DNA of 38,175 nt from an uncultured bacterium (GTDB taxonomy: Bacteria > Bacillota_I > Bacilli_A > RFN20 > CAG-826). Below the pieces are notes generated by a model. The model was not told the DNA's origin and did not search any database. It saw only the letters and a program-made list of their open reading frames with translations. Numbering within the stretch: the first letter of the stretch is position 1; each line of letters begins with the position of its first letter. The DNA is taken from assembly GCA_949288485.1 (NCBI GenBank), contig CASEKC010000011.1, forward strand, positions 1 through 38,175. The letters run 5' to 3'. This document shows, piece by piece, positions 1-7,778 of this stretch. Made by a program: the position numbers and the translations under genes.

Positions 1-43
1 TTGCTATCATTGGTATTACAAACGAAGGACATAATTTAAATAT

Positions 44-77
44 AAAAAAGATGGTTTTATTTAACCACCTTTTTTTG
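44..77. terminator. Rho-independent terminator of a gene left of the window
   Basis: AAAGATGGTT, loop TTATTT, AACCACCTTT followed by a T run; one G-T pair in the stem, and A and T runs flank it on both sides. It presumably ends a gene whose 3' end lies at the left edge. Stops at 37-39 (frame 1) and 32-34 (frame 2) precede it, but too few codons remain to identify the gene. Confidence 0.6.
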
Positions 78-152
78 CATTCACATTGTTAAATAACAAA
101 AATTGAAAAAATAAAAAGGGTAAAATTGTAGATTAAAGAAGTTAAAATGTTA

Positions 153-181
153 TTGATTTTATATTGAAGTCTCGATATAAT
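153..181 (+). promoter_or_regulatory. Promoter of tRNA-Pro
   Basis: TTGATT at 153-158, 17-base spacer, TATAAT at 176-181. The tRNA begins 20 bases downstream. The same TTGATT -35 recurs at other promoters of this window. Confidence 0.7.
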
Positions 182-200
182 ATTTGAGCATTAAATAGTT

Positions 201-277
201 CGGGGCGTAGCGTAGCTTGGTATCGCGTCTGCTTTGGGAGCAGAAGGCCGCAGGTTCAAATCCTGTCGCCCCGACCA
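201..277 (+). tRNA. tRNA-Pro (anticodon TGG)
   Basis: Seven-pair acceptor stem (CGGGGCG at 201-207 with CGCCCCG at 267-273), discriminator A and an encoded CCA. The anticodon stem TCTGC/GCAGA encloses loop TTTGGGA with TGG at 235-237. Monocistronic, followed by a terminator. Confidence 0.97.
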
Positions 278-293
278 TTAATATGAATTATTT

Positions 294-327
294 CCACTCA
301 TATTTACGAGTGGTTTTTTATTTTTTT
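294..327 (+). terminator. Terminator of tRNA-Pro
   Basis: CCACTC (294-299), 8-base loop, GAGTGG (308-313), then a long T-rich tail. Confidence 0.85.
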
Positions 328-619
328 AGGATATTAATAATATTAAAATTAGTTTAAAAAAGATGATAAGTTATTTTAAATAATTCTTTAAAAGAATATC
401 TTAATAAAAAACTAGATAAATCAATGAAACATGGAGAATTAAAAATAGAACTCGCCAATAAATTTATAATGATAGAAAAATTAAGTTAAATTAAAAAAAG
501 TTTTTATTAATATGGATATTAAATAAATGAATACAATAATTTTTTAATTTTTCATCTAGTTTTTAAAAGTTCTCTTTTAAATAGAATTAATAAATATATC
601 AAATATTTTTTATATATTT

Positions 620-625
620 TATAAT
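620..625 (+). promoter_or_regulatory. -10 box before the GT8-ABC fusion gene
   Basis: TATAAT at 620-625, 32 bases before the ATG. No clear -35. The short leader has no recognisable SD but contains the TTGAG-T-CTCAA inverted repeat (638-648), a possible operator. Confidence 0.4.
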
Positions 626-657
626 TTTAATATTGAGTTGAGTCTCAAAAAAATTTT

Positions 658-2442
658 ATGGTTGATATTAATGTTTTATATGCCGGAAATAGAGCCGTAA
701 TAAAAGGCATTTTACTTTCATGCCTATCTTTAGTCATGAAAAATAAAAATTCTAATATTAATATTTTTATTTTAACTGCTGATTTTAGTGATATTAATTC
801 TAAATATATACCAATTTTAAAAGATGATATTGTTAAAATCGAAACAATATTAAAAGTCTATAATCCAAATACTAGGGTTATTTTATTAGATAAAGAAGAA
901 GTTATCTTAAAAAATCATGATACATTTAAAAAACTTGATAATTGGTTTACTCCATATTCTCTTTTAAGACTTTGCGCTGGAGAAATTCCTTCTTTGCCAG
1001 AGAAAATATTATATTTAGATAGCGATACTATGGTTTATAACTCTTTAGAAGAATTATTTACTATGAATGAAATAGATGATTATGTTTTAGGTATTGTTAT
1101 AGATAAAATGGGGAAATTTTGGATAAGAAAAGATTATTTTAATTCTGGTGTTTTATTTATAAATTTAAAAAAAGCAAGAGAGGTTAATTTTTTTGAAGAA
1201 GTTTTTGATTTGGTAAAAACTAAACATTTTCTCTTTTTAGATCAAAGTGCTTTAAATGCGGTCGCTAAAAAACATGGCTATGCTTTATATTTAGATGGTA
1301 AATATAATGAACAAAGAAATGTAAAAAAAGATACTGTTATAAAACATTTTTGTAAAGGCATTAAATGGACTCCTTTTTTCCATGTTTATAATATTAAGCA
1401 ATGGCAATTCGAGAAAGTTCATAAATCTTTAAAAATTTATGAATTTGATGATATTTTTGAAGAATATAAAAAAATAGAAAGTAGTTTTAAAGAGAATAAT
1501 ATTATTCTGGAAATAGAACATTTAAGAAAAAGTTATGGTAGTTTAAAAGCTGTTAACGATATATCTTTTAAAGTAAAAAAAGGAAGTTTGTTTGCTTTTT
1601 TAGGCGTTAATGGTGCTGGGAAATCAACGACAATTAATATAATCTGTTCAATTTTAAAGAAGGATAGTGGACGTGTTATTGTTTGTGGACATGATATTGA
1701 TAATGACAAAGAGAATCAATTAATAAAAGAAGAAATTGGAATTGTTTTTCAAAATAGTGTCCTTGATAATGATTTAACGGTTTTAGAAAATTTAAAAATT
1801 AGAACATCTTTTTATTCTTTAACAAAAAAAGAATCTGATGAAAAATTAAAAAGAATTACTGAATTACTAGAATTAGAGCCAATTTTAAATCAACAAGTTA
1901 AAAAATTAAGTGGCGGTCAAAAGAGAAGGGTTGATATCGCTAGAGCCATGGTACATGAGCCAAAATTATTAATTTTAGATGAACCAACGACTGGTTTAGA
2001 CCCTAAAACTCGTTTAAATGTTTGGACATTAATTGATGAAATTAGAGAAAAAACTGGAATGACAGTATTTTTAACAACACATTATTTAGAAGAGGCTGAT
2101 CAAGCAACATATGTTGTTATAATGGATAAGGGCAGAATAATAGCTCAAGGAACACCTAATGATTTGAAGAATGCATATAGCAGCGATTATGTTCTAGCTT
2201 TTTTAAAGAAAAATGATAAATTTGAAGAAATTTTAAAAGAAAATAGTGAAAATTTTGTTTATGATTTTGATAAAAAGGCATATAAAATTTTTGTTGAAAC
2301 CCCATTAAAAGGTAAAAACTTAATTGAAAAATATTCTAATTTTATTACTGATTTTGAACTTTTAAAAGGAAATATGGATGACGTATTCTTGAATGTAACT
2401 GGTAAAAATATTGTTTTTGAAAATGGTGAGAATAATGAATAA
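658..2442 (+). CDS. Glycosyltransferase family 8 domain fused to ABC transporter ATPase
   Basis: Single 594-residue frame with two unrelated catalytic units. Residues 1 to about 275 look like a GT8 (LPS-type/glycogenin-like) glycosyltransferase: hydrophobic start, metal-binding DSD at 121-123 (context ILYLDSDTMVY), FNSGV at 161-165, LDQSALN near 195, and a C-terminal H230 in IKHFCKG. Residues about 283-590 are a DrrA/CcmA-type ABC ATPase: Walker A GVNGAGKST (316-324), signature LSGGQ (417-421), Walker B LLILDEP (437-443), H-loop His475 and a C-terminal extension. No Met lies at the junction, so the ATPase cannot easily start alone. The permease gene overlaps its end by 8 bases, so the ATPase half very likely energises that permease. 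The GT half is expected to be cytoplasmic and may glycosylate the exported substrate or a surface lipid (inference). No SD; ATG chosen as the first in the frame. Confidence 0.85.
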   Translation: MVDINVLYAGNRAVIKGILLSCLSLVMKNKNSNINIFILTADFSDINSKYIPILKDDIVKIETILKVYNPNTRVILLDKEEVILKNHDTFKKLDNWFTPYSLLRLCAGEIPSLPEKILYLDSDTMVYNSLEELFTMNEIDDYVLGIVIDKMGKFWIRKDYFNSGVLFINLKKAREVNFFEEVFDLVKTKHFLFLDQSALNAVAKKHGYALYLDGKYNEQRNVKKDTVIKHFCKGIKWTPFFHVYNIKQWQFEKVHKSLKIYEFDDIFEEYKKIESSFKENNIILEIEHLRKSYGSLKAVNDISFKVKKGSLFAFLGVNGAGKSTTINIICSILKKDSGRVIVCGHDIDNDKENQLIKEEIGIVFQNSVLDNDLTVLENLKIRTSFYSLTKKESDEKLKRITELLELEPILNQQVKKLSGGQKRRVDIARAMVHEPKLLILDEPTTGLDPKTRLNVWTLIDEIREKTGMTVFLTTHYLEEADQATYVVIMDKGRIIAQGTPNDLKNAYSSDYVLAFLKKNDKFEEILKENSENFVYDFDKKAYKIFVETPLKGKNLIEKYSNFITDFELLKGNMDDVFLNVTGKNIVFENGENNE

Positions 2443-3427
2443 AAAAAGAAATGCAAATATATTTTTTAATTTAACTAAAAGACATTTAATTGTTTTCTTT
2501 CGCTCGAAAATAACGGTTCTTTATACATTAATTGTTCCGGTAATAGTTTTAGGAATTTATATTTTATTTTTAAGAGAACTTGAAATTTCTAGCGTTAGAA
2601 CTATTCTTCAAGATTTAGATATAAAAACTAATAATACTTTAACTAAAATTTTAGAGACTGTTATTGATTCATGGATGTTAAGTGGAATTTGTGCGGTTAC
2701 TTCTGTAACTGTTTCAATACAAACGAATTATATTTTTGTTCGTGATAAAGATAGAGGCATAAATAGAGACTTTATTTCTTCCCCGGTTAAAGGACCTGTT
2801 TTGATAGGTTCATATTTTTTAGCTAATTTTATTATTACTTTTTTCATAAACTTTATTTTTGTATTAATTTGCTTTATTTATTTATTTGCTAATGGCGAAT
2901 TTGTTTTAAATTTTGCTGATTTTTTAACGATATTTGCTGTTTTAGTATTTTCAGTTGTTTCAGCAACGCTTATGACTACTTTTATTTGTTCTTTTATGAA
3001 TAAAGAAAGTAGTTTAACATCTATTATTGCTATATTTTCAACAGCTATCGGTTTTTTAATTGGCGCCTATATGCCAATGAGCATGTTGCCGACTTGGGTT
3101 AATAATTTATGTATGTTTTTACCTCCAACACATGCTTGTGGACTTTTTAGATACGCTTTTTTATTAAAACCTTTTGATCAATTAAAAATTTATGTTTTAG
3201 ATCCAACAAATGGAATTAATGGCGGAAGCGAGCTTATTGCCTCTTTAGAAAATAGTTTTGGCTTTGATTATAAATTTTTTGGATTAACTATTACGCCTTC
3301 ATATATGTCTTTAGTTATTGTTGTTTTTATAATTATTTTTGTTATATTAAATATTATAGTTGGCAACAACTTAACAAAAGTTAAAGATAATAAATTAGCA
3401 AAATTAGCAAAAAGAAAAAATAATTAA
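2435..3427 (+). CDS. ABC-2 type transporter permease
   Basis: 330 residues with about six membrane segments in the ABC-2/DrrB arrangement: one near residues 20-40, then a cluster from about 90 to 230, with a last one near 290-315. It carries the family-like stretch AYMPMSMLPTWV before a PP motif. ATG at 2435 is preferred because GGTGAG (2425-2430) stands 4 bases upstream; TTG 2411 and ATG 2423 are alternatives. The gene overlaps the stop of the fusion ATPase by 8 bases, so the two are translationally coupled and should form one exporter. Substrate unknown. No terminator is obvious after it. Confidence 0.88.
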   Translation: MNKKRNANIFFNLTKRHLIVFFRSKITVLYTLIVPVIVLGIYILFLRELEISSVRTILQDLDIKTNNTLTKILETVIDSWMLSGICAVTSVTVSIQTNYIFVRDKDRGINRDFISSPVKGPVLIGSYFLANFIITFFINFIFVLICFIYLFANGEFVLNFADFLTIFAVLVFSVVSATLMTTFICSFMNKESSLTSIIAIFSTAIGFLIGAYMPMSMLPTWVNNLCMFLPPTHACGLFRYAFLLKPFDQLKIYVLDPTNGINGGSELIASLENSFGFDYKFFGLTITPSYMSLVIVVFIIIFVILNIIVGNNLTKVKDNKLAKLAKRKNN

Positions 3428-3484
3428 TGATTTTAATTTAGTTAATATTTATCTCATGGTATATTAAATATAGAGGACTTTAAA

Positions 3485-3856
3485 ATGAACAAAATTTATA
3501 ACGAAAGTGAAGAAATGTATTTAGAAACAATATTAATTTTAAAAAGTGAAAAACAAAATGTTCATGCTATAGATATTTCTAATAAAATGGGATTTTCTCG
3601 AGCTTCTGTTTCAAGAGCTATGCAAAATTTAAAAAATAAAGGTTATATCGATATATTAAGTAATGATTCAATCATCCTTTTAAAAAAAGGCGAAGAATAT
3701 GCTGATAAAATTTATAGCAGACATAAAACACTAACCGAATTTTTAATTAAATTAGGTGTTAAAAACGAAGTTGCTGAAGAAGATGCGTGTAAAATAGAGC
3801 ATGTCGTAAGTGATGAAACTATTGAAGCAATAAAAAAATATAATTCCACACATTAA
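3485..3856 (+). CDS. DtxR/IdeR-type iron-dependent transcriptional repressor
   Basis: 123 residues: an N-terminal winged helix (SNKMGFSRASVSRAMQNLKNKGYI, with helix-turn-helix about 29-52) and a dimerisation/metal domain; no C-terminal SH3 domain. The metal-ligand pattern is that of iron-sensing DtxR/IdeR rather than Mn-sensing MntR: Met11 in EEMYLETI and C102-x2-E105-H106 (ACKIEHVVSDE). MntR has Asp at the first position and Glu in place of the Cys. Other site-1 residues differ (Glu98 where DtxR has His). SD GAGG at 3473-3476. The ferrous uptake operon follows directly, so it probably represses feo when Fe(II) is abundant (inference). Its stop codon lies in the loop of its own terminator. 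Confidence 0.88.
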   Translation: MNKIYNESEEMYLETILILKSEKQNVHAIDISNKMGFSRASVSRAMQNLKNKGYIDILSNDSIILLKKGEEYADKIYSRHKTLTEFLIKLGVKNEVAEEDACKIEHVVSDETIEAIKKYNSTH

Positions 3857-3873
3857 TTGTGTGGTTTTTCTTT
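3846..3873 (+). terminator. Terminator overlapping the dtxR-like stop codon
   Basis: CCACACA (3846-3852), loop TTAAT (3853-3857), TGTGTGG (3858-3864), then TTTTTCTTT. The TAA stop (3854-3856) is in the loop and the upstream arm encodes the last residues. Confidence 0.85.
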
Positions 3874-3882
3874 AAAATATTT

Positions 3883-3960
3883 GTTACCTGTAACTAACTT
3901 TTTCTTTACATTTTTTCGAAAGAGGTATTAAATATAGTTGTTGTTAGCGATGGTTAACAA
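3883..3960 (+). promoter_or_regulatory. Putative feo promoter and operator
   Basis: TTTACA (3905-3910) and an AT-rich -10 (TTAAAT 3928-3933, spacing 17) form a plausible promoter. Two inverted repeats flank it: GTTA-CCTG-TAAC at 3883-3894 and TTGTTA-N8-TAACAA at 3941-3960, the latter just after the expected transcription start. They are candidate sites for the adjacent DtxR-like repressor. They do not match the classical TTAGGTTAGCCTAACCTAA box exactly, so this is inference from position and symmetry. Confidence 0.4.
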
Positions 3961-4002
3961 AATTAATTAACAAATTTATTTAATGGAGGATTTAGAAAGT
4001 AT

Positions 4003-4215
4003 ATGCCAATTGCAATTGCGCCTTTAAATACCCCACTAAGGGTAATAAGGATATCATCAGATCCTAAAGTTAAAAAACATTTGGAAAGTCTTGGAATAAC
4101 AATTAATTCAACAATAACTATTCTTTCTTCGGATTCCGGAAATGTAGTCGTTATGATTAAAGATGGAAGATTAGCTCTTGATAAAGTTATTGCAAGCACA
4201 ATTTTTGTTTGTTAG
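4003..4215 (+). CDS. feoA: FeoA-like SH3 protein (first copy)
   Basis: 70 residues with the FeoA fold pattern: N-terminal strand, KKHLESLGITINSTITILSSDSGNVVVMIKDGRLALDKVIASTIFV. FeoA is a small cytoplasmic SH3-like partner of the FeoB ferrous iron transporter. GGAGGA (3985-3990) stands 12 bases before the ATG, a rather long spacing. First gene of feoA-feoA-feoB-FeoB-associated; the stop overlaps the SD of the second feoA. Confidence 0.9.
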   Translation: MPIAIAPLNTPLRVIRISSDPKVKKHLESLGITINSTITILSSDSGNVVVMIKDGRLALDKVIASTIFVC

Positions 4216-4226
4216 GAGTATTTATT

Positions 4227-4463
4227 ATGGAAAAAACGCTAGATACTTTTAAAGTAGGAGAAAAAGGTATTATAGTAGCCGTAAATGGAGAGGGAGTTAC
4301 ACGAAGAAGACTGTTTGATATGGGTGTTACTCCTGGTGCTAGTGTATTTTTAAGAAAAAAAGCACCACTTGGAGATCCAATTGAAGTTACAATTAGAAAT
4401 TATGAGTTAACTTTAAGAAAAAGTGAAGCTAAAAATGTTGTTATGAAAGTTGAGGGCGAATAA
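4227..4463 (+). CDS. feoA: FeoA-like SH3 protein (second copy)
   Basis: 78 residues from ATG 4227, chosen because AGGAG (4214-4218) is 8 bases upstream; a TTG at 4209 would extend it by six codons. Contains the FeoA hallmark RRRLFDMGVTPGASVFLRKKAPLGDPIEVTIRNYELTLRKSEA (given here in part). It is closer to textbook FeoA than the first copy and the two are clearly diverged, so they are probably not interchangeable. One base separates its stop from the feoB start. Confidence 0.93.
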   Translation: MEKTLDTFKVGEKGIIVAVNGEGVTRRRLFDMGVTPGASVFLRKKAPLGDPIEVTIRNYELTLRKSEAKNVVMKVEGE

Positions 4464-4464
4464 T

Positions 4465-6819
4465 ATGATTAAAGTTGCTTTAGCTGGTAACCCAAATTGT
4501 GGGAAAACAACATTATTTAACGGTTTAACAGGTTCAACAGCGCATGTTGGAAACTGGCCTGGTGTAACGGTTGATAAAAAGGAAGGAGTTTATAAAAAGG
4601 GTAGTGAACCAATAGATATTGTTGATTTACCTGGTATTTATTCTTTATCTCCTTACACACCAGAAGAAGTTATTTCAAGGAATTTCATTATTGATGAAAA
4701 ACCAGATTGCGTTATAAATCTTGTTGATGCTACCAATCTTGAAAGAAATTTATATTTAACAACACAAATTTTAGAAATGGATGTCCCTGTTGTTGTTGCT
4801 TTAAATATGATGGATGTCTTAGATAAAAATAAAGATAAAATTGATGTTGAATTATTATCAAAAAATATTGGTGTTCCTGTTGTTCCTATTAGTGCTTTAA
4901 AGGAAGATAATCTAAAACAATTAATGGAGGTTGTTGCTCAATGTGCAAAAACACCTAGAAAAGGAAGTAGCATATTAATCAATACATCTGTAGGACCAAT
5001 TATTAAAAAGGTAAAAGAATCTTTAGATAATAATGGTTTAGACAATTCTTTATTCCATGCTGTAAAATTAGTTGAAGAAGATAGCATTGAAAAAAATAAT
5101 CATCCACGTGAATATCAATTAGTTGTTGAAGCAAAAGGGGATATTAAAGATTCTGTATTTGGAAATGATTTTGAAGCTATTATTGCAGATAATCGATATA
5201 AATATATTCAAAATCATTATTCCATAGCCTTAACTAAGCATAAAGAAGTTAATATTGATGAAAAATCTGGAAAGAAGAAAAGATTTGCAAACGAAACTAA
5301 ATCAGATCGAATTGATAGAGTTTTAACAAATAGATTCCTTGGATTAATTATTTTCGTAGTAATTTTGTTCTTTATTTTCCATTTCACATTCGGTGAAGAT
5401 TTGTTCTATTTAAACGCAATGGGTGTTTTTGGTGATAGTGAATATGCTATTGCTGCAGGAACTCCTTGGGAAGGGATAATATTTGCTGGTGGTACTGGCA
5501 TTCAATCTCCAGGAGTATTTTTACAAACTTGTTTAGTTGGTTTTACAGATTGGATAACTGAACTAGTAGGTACAGGAATGTCTTCCGCAGGAGCAGCAAA
5601 CTGGGCACAAGCCTTAGTGTGTGATGGCTTACTTGCTGGTGTATTTTCTGTTTTAAGTTTCTTACCACAAATCTTATTATTATTCTTATTCTTTTCAATC
5701 TTAGAAGATACAGGATATATGGCTCGTGTTGCTTTTATTCTTGATCATATATTTAGAAAATTCGGTGTAAGCGGAAGAGCATTTATGCCAATGATAATGG
5801 GTTTTGGATGTAGCGTTCCTGCTATGACAAATACAAGAACATTAGCTACAGAAAAAGAAAGAATTGCCACAATTAGAGTTATCCCATTCTTCTCATGTAG
5901 CGCAAAATTACCTATATTGACAGCTTGCGCTGGAGCTATTATTACAATGTTTAATGTATCGAATGCTGATATTATTACATTGGGAATGTATTTTACTGGT
6001 ATTATTGTTGCCATTATAGCTATTCTTGTTATGAGAAATACAACGTTAAGAGGAGAAACACCTCCATTTATTATGGAACTTCCAGCTTATCACTGGCCTA
6101 AATTTTCCTCTTTGATGTTACATGTTTGGGATAAATGTAAACATTTTATTAAAAAAGCTTTCACAATCATTTTAGTTTCTAACATTATAATTTGGTTCTT
6201 ACAATCATTTACTCCAGATTGGCAATATATTGAATATGCTGATGGTGAATTTTTAGGCTCATTTACTACTGATGATTCAATACTCGCTCAAATAGGAAAA
6301 GTAATTCAACCTTTATTTACTCCTTTAGGCTTTGGATCTCAACTTGGACAATTTGGTTGGGTATTTGCAGTCGGTGCAATTACTGGTTTAATTGCAAAAG
6401 AAAATGTTATTGCTACATTTGGTATGCTAGGTGCTGCTTTAAGTGCAGCGGGAGCAGTTGATCCTTCTACTTTACCTTCTACAATCGCATCAATTGAAGG
6501 TGCTAGTGATGTTGGCTTGATGGTTGCTGCTACTGGAATTAATGTCCCTGGAATATTAGCATTTATCGTATTTAATATGACAACAATTCCTTGTTTTGCT
6601 GCTGTAGCTACTGCAAAAGCAGAATTAAAGAAGGGAACTTTAAAAGGTACGTTATTATTCTGGATTGTCACTTCCTATATCGCTTCTAGTGTATTCTATA
6701 TTGTTGGAACATGGTGGTGGACAGTATTTATTTATTTAGGAATCGCAATACTTGCAATTGTATTAATTTATTTAATTAATAAGAAAAAAGATCAAAACGC
6801 AAAAATCTTAAAGGCATAA
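4465..6819 (+). CDS. feoB: Ferrous iron transport protein B
   Basis: 784 residues. N-terminal GTPase domain: G1 GNPNCGKT (8-15), G3 DLPG (54-57), G4 NMMD (114-117), G5 near SALK, then a GDI-like helical region to about 280. The membrane domain has two Gate cores with the conserved FGCSVPAM and CSAKLPI motifs and a C-terminal TM pair. It imports Fe(II) across the cytoplasmic membrane. Start ATG 4465 is preferred to an upstream in-frame TTG (4450) because GAGGG (4452-4456) is 8 bases before it and it leads straight into MIKVALAGNPNCGKT. Length is normal for the family. Confidence 0.98.
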   Translation: MIKVALAGNPNCGKTTLFNGLTGSTAHVGNWPGVTVDKKEGVYKKGSEPIDIVDLPGIYSLSPYTPEEVISRNFIIDEKPDCVINLVDATNLERNLYLTTQILEMDVPVVVALNMMDVLDKNKDKIDVELLSKNIGVPVVPISALKEDNLKQLMEVVAQCAKTPRKGSSILINTSVGPIIKKVKESLDNNGLDNSLFHAVKLVEEDSIEKNNHPREYQLVVEAKGDIKDSVFGNDFEAIIADNRYKYIQNHYSIALTKHKEVNIDEKSGKKKRFANETKSDRIDRVLTNRFLGLIIFVVILFFIFHFTFGEDLFYLNAMGVFGDSEYAIAAGTPWEGIIFAGGTGIQSPGVFLQTCLVGFTDWITELVGTGMSSAGAANWAQALVCDGLLAGVFSVLSFLPQILLLFLFFSILEDTGYMARVAFILDHIFRKFGVSGRAFMPMIMGFGCSVPAMTNTRTLATEKERIATIRVIPFFSCSAKLPILTACAGAIITMFNVSNADIITLGMYFTGIIVAIIAILVMRNTTLRGETPPFIMELPAYHWPKFSSLMLHVWDKCKHFIKKAFTIILVSNIIIWFLQSFTPDWQYIEYADGEFLGSFTTDDSILAQIGKVIQPLFTPLGFGSQLGQFGWVFAVGAITGLIAKENVIATFGMLGAALSAAGAVDPSTLPSTIASIEGASDVGLMVAATGINVPGILAFIVFNMTTIPCFAAVATAKAELKKGTLKGTLLFWIVTSYIASSVFYIVGTWWWTVFIYLGIAILAIVLIYLINKKKDQNAKILKA

Positions 6820-6822
6820 TTT

Positions 6823-7008
6823 ATGACATGGATTGATATTTTAGTAATTTGTATTCTTCTTATAATTATTTCTTTACTTATAATTTATTTTGTTAGAAAA
6901 AAGATTAAAGGTCACTCTGTTTTATCAGAATGTGATTGTTGTTCTTCAAAAAATAAATTAGTTAAACAATATAATAAAAAATACAATAAAAAGAAGTGTT
7001 GCAAATAA
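6823..7008 (+). CDS. FeoB-associated Cys-rich membrane protein
   Basis: 61 residues: one N-terminal membrane helix (about 4-24), basic stop-transfer VRKKIKG, then a short cytoplasmic tail with Cys at 37, 39, 40, 59 and 60. Size, TM-plus-Cys layout and position directly after feoB match the FeoB-associated Cys-rich protein family, which is thought to assist Fe(II) delivery. It starts 3 bases after the feoB stop with AAGG 8 bases upstream. No strong terminator follows. Confidence 0.88.
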   Translation: MTWIDILVICILLIIISLLIIYFVRKKIKGHSVLSECDCCSSKNKLVKQYNKKYNKKKCCK

Positions 7009-7091
7009 TATTATTTTTAATTCTGTAGATGTAATTTTAATCCTGAAATGACCATTTAAAAAAAATTGAAAAAATTTTTGAAAAAATAAAA

Positions 7092-7139
7092 TTAAGCGCT
7101 TGATTTTTATACTGTTTCTTGGTATATTAATTAAGCGCT
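7092..7139 (+). promoter_or_regulatory. Promoter of the five-tRNA operon
   Basis: TTGATT (7100-7105), 17-base spacer, TATATT (7123-7128). The block GGTATATTAATTAAGC (7121-7136) is identical to that before tRNA-Val on the other strand. Direct copies of TTAAGCGCT at 7092-7100 and 7131-7139 bracket the promoter. Confidence 0.8.
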
Positions 7140-7147
7140 ATTCGTTT

Positions 7148-7221
7148 GGGCCCTTAGTTAAATGGGATAACACTAGCTTTGCAAGCTTGGATTAGGAGTT
7201 CGATTCTCCTAGGGTCCACCA
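7148..7221 (+). tRNA. tRNA-Ala (anticodon TGC)
   Basis: Acceptor stem GGGCCCT/AGGGTCC with the G3-U70 wobble that identifies Ala tRNAs; loop TTTGCAA gives anticodon TGC; CCA encoded. One T-T mismatch in the anticodon stem. Confidence 0.95.
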
Positions 7222-7256
7222 TTAAAAAAAGAACGTTTAGAAGATTAGATAGAGAT

Positions 7257-7333
7257 GGCAGCGTAGCTCAGTTGGTTAGAGCAGTCGGCTCATACCCGGC
7301 GCGTCGAGGGTTCGAGTCCCCCCGCTGCTACCA
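7257..7333 (+). tRNA. tRNA-Met, elongator (anticodon CAT)
   Basis: GGCAGCG/CGCTGCT acceptor with a G1-U72 pair as in elongator Met tRNAs of Bacilli; loop CTCATAC; CCA encoded. The GGG/CCC anticodon-stem signature of initiators is absent. Confidence 0.9.
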
Positions 7334-7347
7334 AATTTGAAACTCGC

Positions 7348-7424
7348 GGACCATTAGCGCAATTGGTTAGAGCGGACCGCTCATAACGGTTAGGTTCTGG
7401 GTTCAAGTCCTAGATGGTCCACCA
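7348..7424 (+). tRNA. tRNA-Ile2 (anticodon CAT, lysidine type)
   Basis: GGACCAT/ATGGTCC acceptor and GACCG-CTCATAA-CGGTT anticodon arm, the usual form of the Ile2 tRNA whose C34 is changed to lysidine by TilS. CCA encoded. The Ile assignment is by resemblance. Confidence 0.87.
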
Positions 7425-7430
7425 TTTTAA

Positions 7431-7521
7431 GGAGAAATACCCAAGCGGCTGAAGGGGTCGGTCTTGAAAACCGATAGAAGATGCAAGTCTTGCGAGGGTT
7501 CGAATCCCTCTTTCTCCGCCA
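7431..7521 (+). tRNA. tRNA-Ser (anticodon TGA)
   Basis: 91 bases with a long variable arm; acceptor GGAGAAA/TTTCTCC, discriminator G, CCA encoded; loop CTTGAAA gives TGA. Confidence 0.96.
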
Positions 7522-7537
7522 TTATAAAAAACGATAT

Positions 7538-7614
7538 CGCGAGGTAGAGCAGTCTGGTAGCTTGTAGGGCTCATAACCCTGAGGTCGCAGGTTCAAATCC
7601 TGCCCTCGCAACCA
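7538..7614 (+). tRNA. Initiator tRNA-fMet (anticodon CAT)
   Basis: The C1 x A72 mismatch (CGCGAGG against CCTCGCA) and the GGG/CCC anticodon stem around CTCATAA mark it as the initiator. CCA encoded. Last tRNA of the operon. Confidence 0.96.
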
Positions 7615-7654
7615 TTTAAAAAAATATCACTAAATGGTGTTTATATATATGTAG

Positions 7655-7680
7655 TCACGAGTAATCGTGATTTTTTTATT
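7655..7680 (+). terminator. Terminator of the tRNA operon
   Basis: TCACGA (7655-7660), loop GTAA, TCGTGA (7665-7670), then seven T. Confidence 0.88.
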
Positions 7681-7742
7681 ATATATTTTTAGTTTTAAAA
7701 ACTAGATGATATAGTTTGTATATTCTTAAATATCGAAAAACA

Positions 7743-7770
7743 TTGATTTTACCGAACTTTTAATTATAAT
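7743..7770 (+). promoter_or_regulatory. Promoter of the GT2 gene (leaderless type)
   Basis: TTGATT (7743-7748), 16-base spacer, TATAAT (7765-7770). Only 8 bases separate the -10 from ATG 7779, and there is no SD, so transcription should start at or next to the start codon. Confidence 0.75.
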
Positions 7771-7778
7771 GTTTATTA

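Larger units (their letters stand above)
278..657. other. Intergenic stretch, probably decayed
   Basis: Apart from the tRNA-Pro terminator and the promoter before 658, no intact gene is seen. An open stretch at 370-489 (plus strand; about 39 codons, one internal ATG at 424, no SD) has protein-like composition, with GELKIELANKF in the middle and stop TAA at 487-489. It could be the tail of a decayed gene. A perfect TTGAG-T-CTCAA inverted repeat at 638-648 lies between the -10 and the start codon of the next gene. Confidence 0.4.

Noticed and set aside
5745-6014. Minus-strand open frame inside feoB
   Set aside because: Opposite-strand shadow of a strongly conserved feoB segment (Gate motif), with no RBS or domain of its own; the same holds for 6339-6671.
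7055-7085. Terminator after the feo operon
   Set aside because: Only A/T runs able to form a weak A-T stem; not enough to call.
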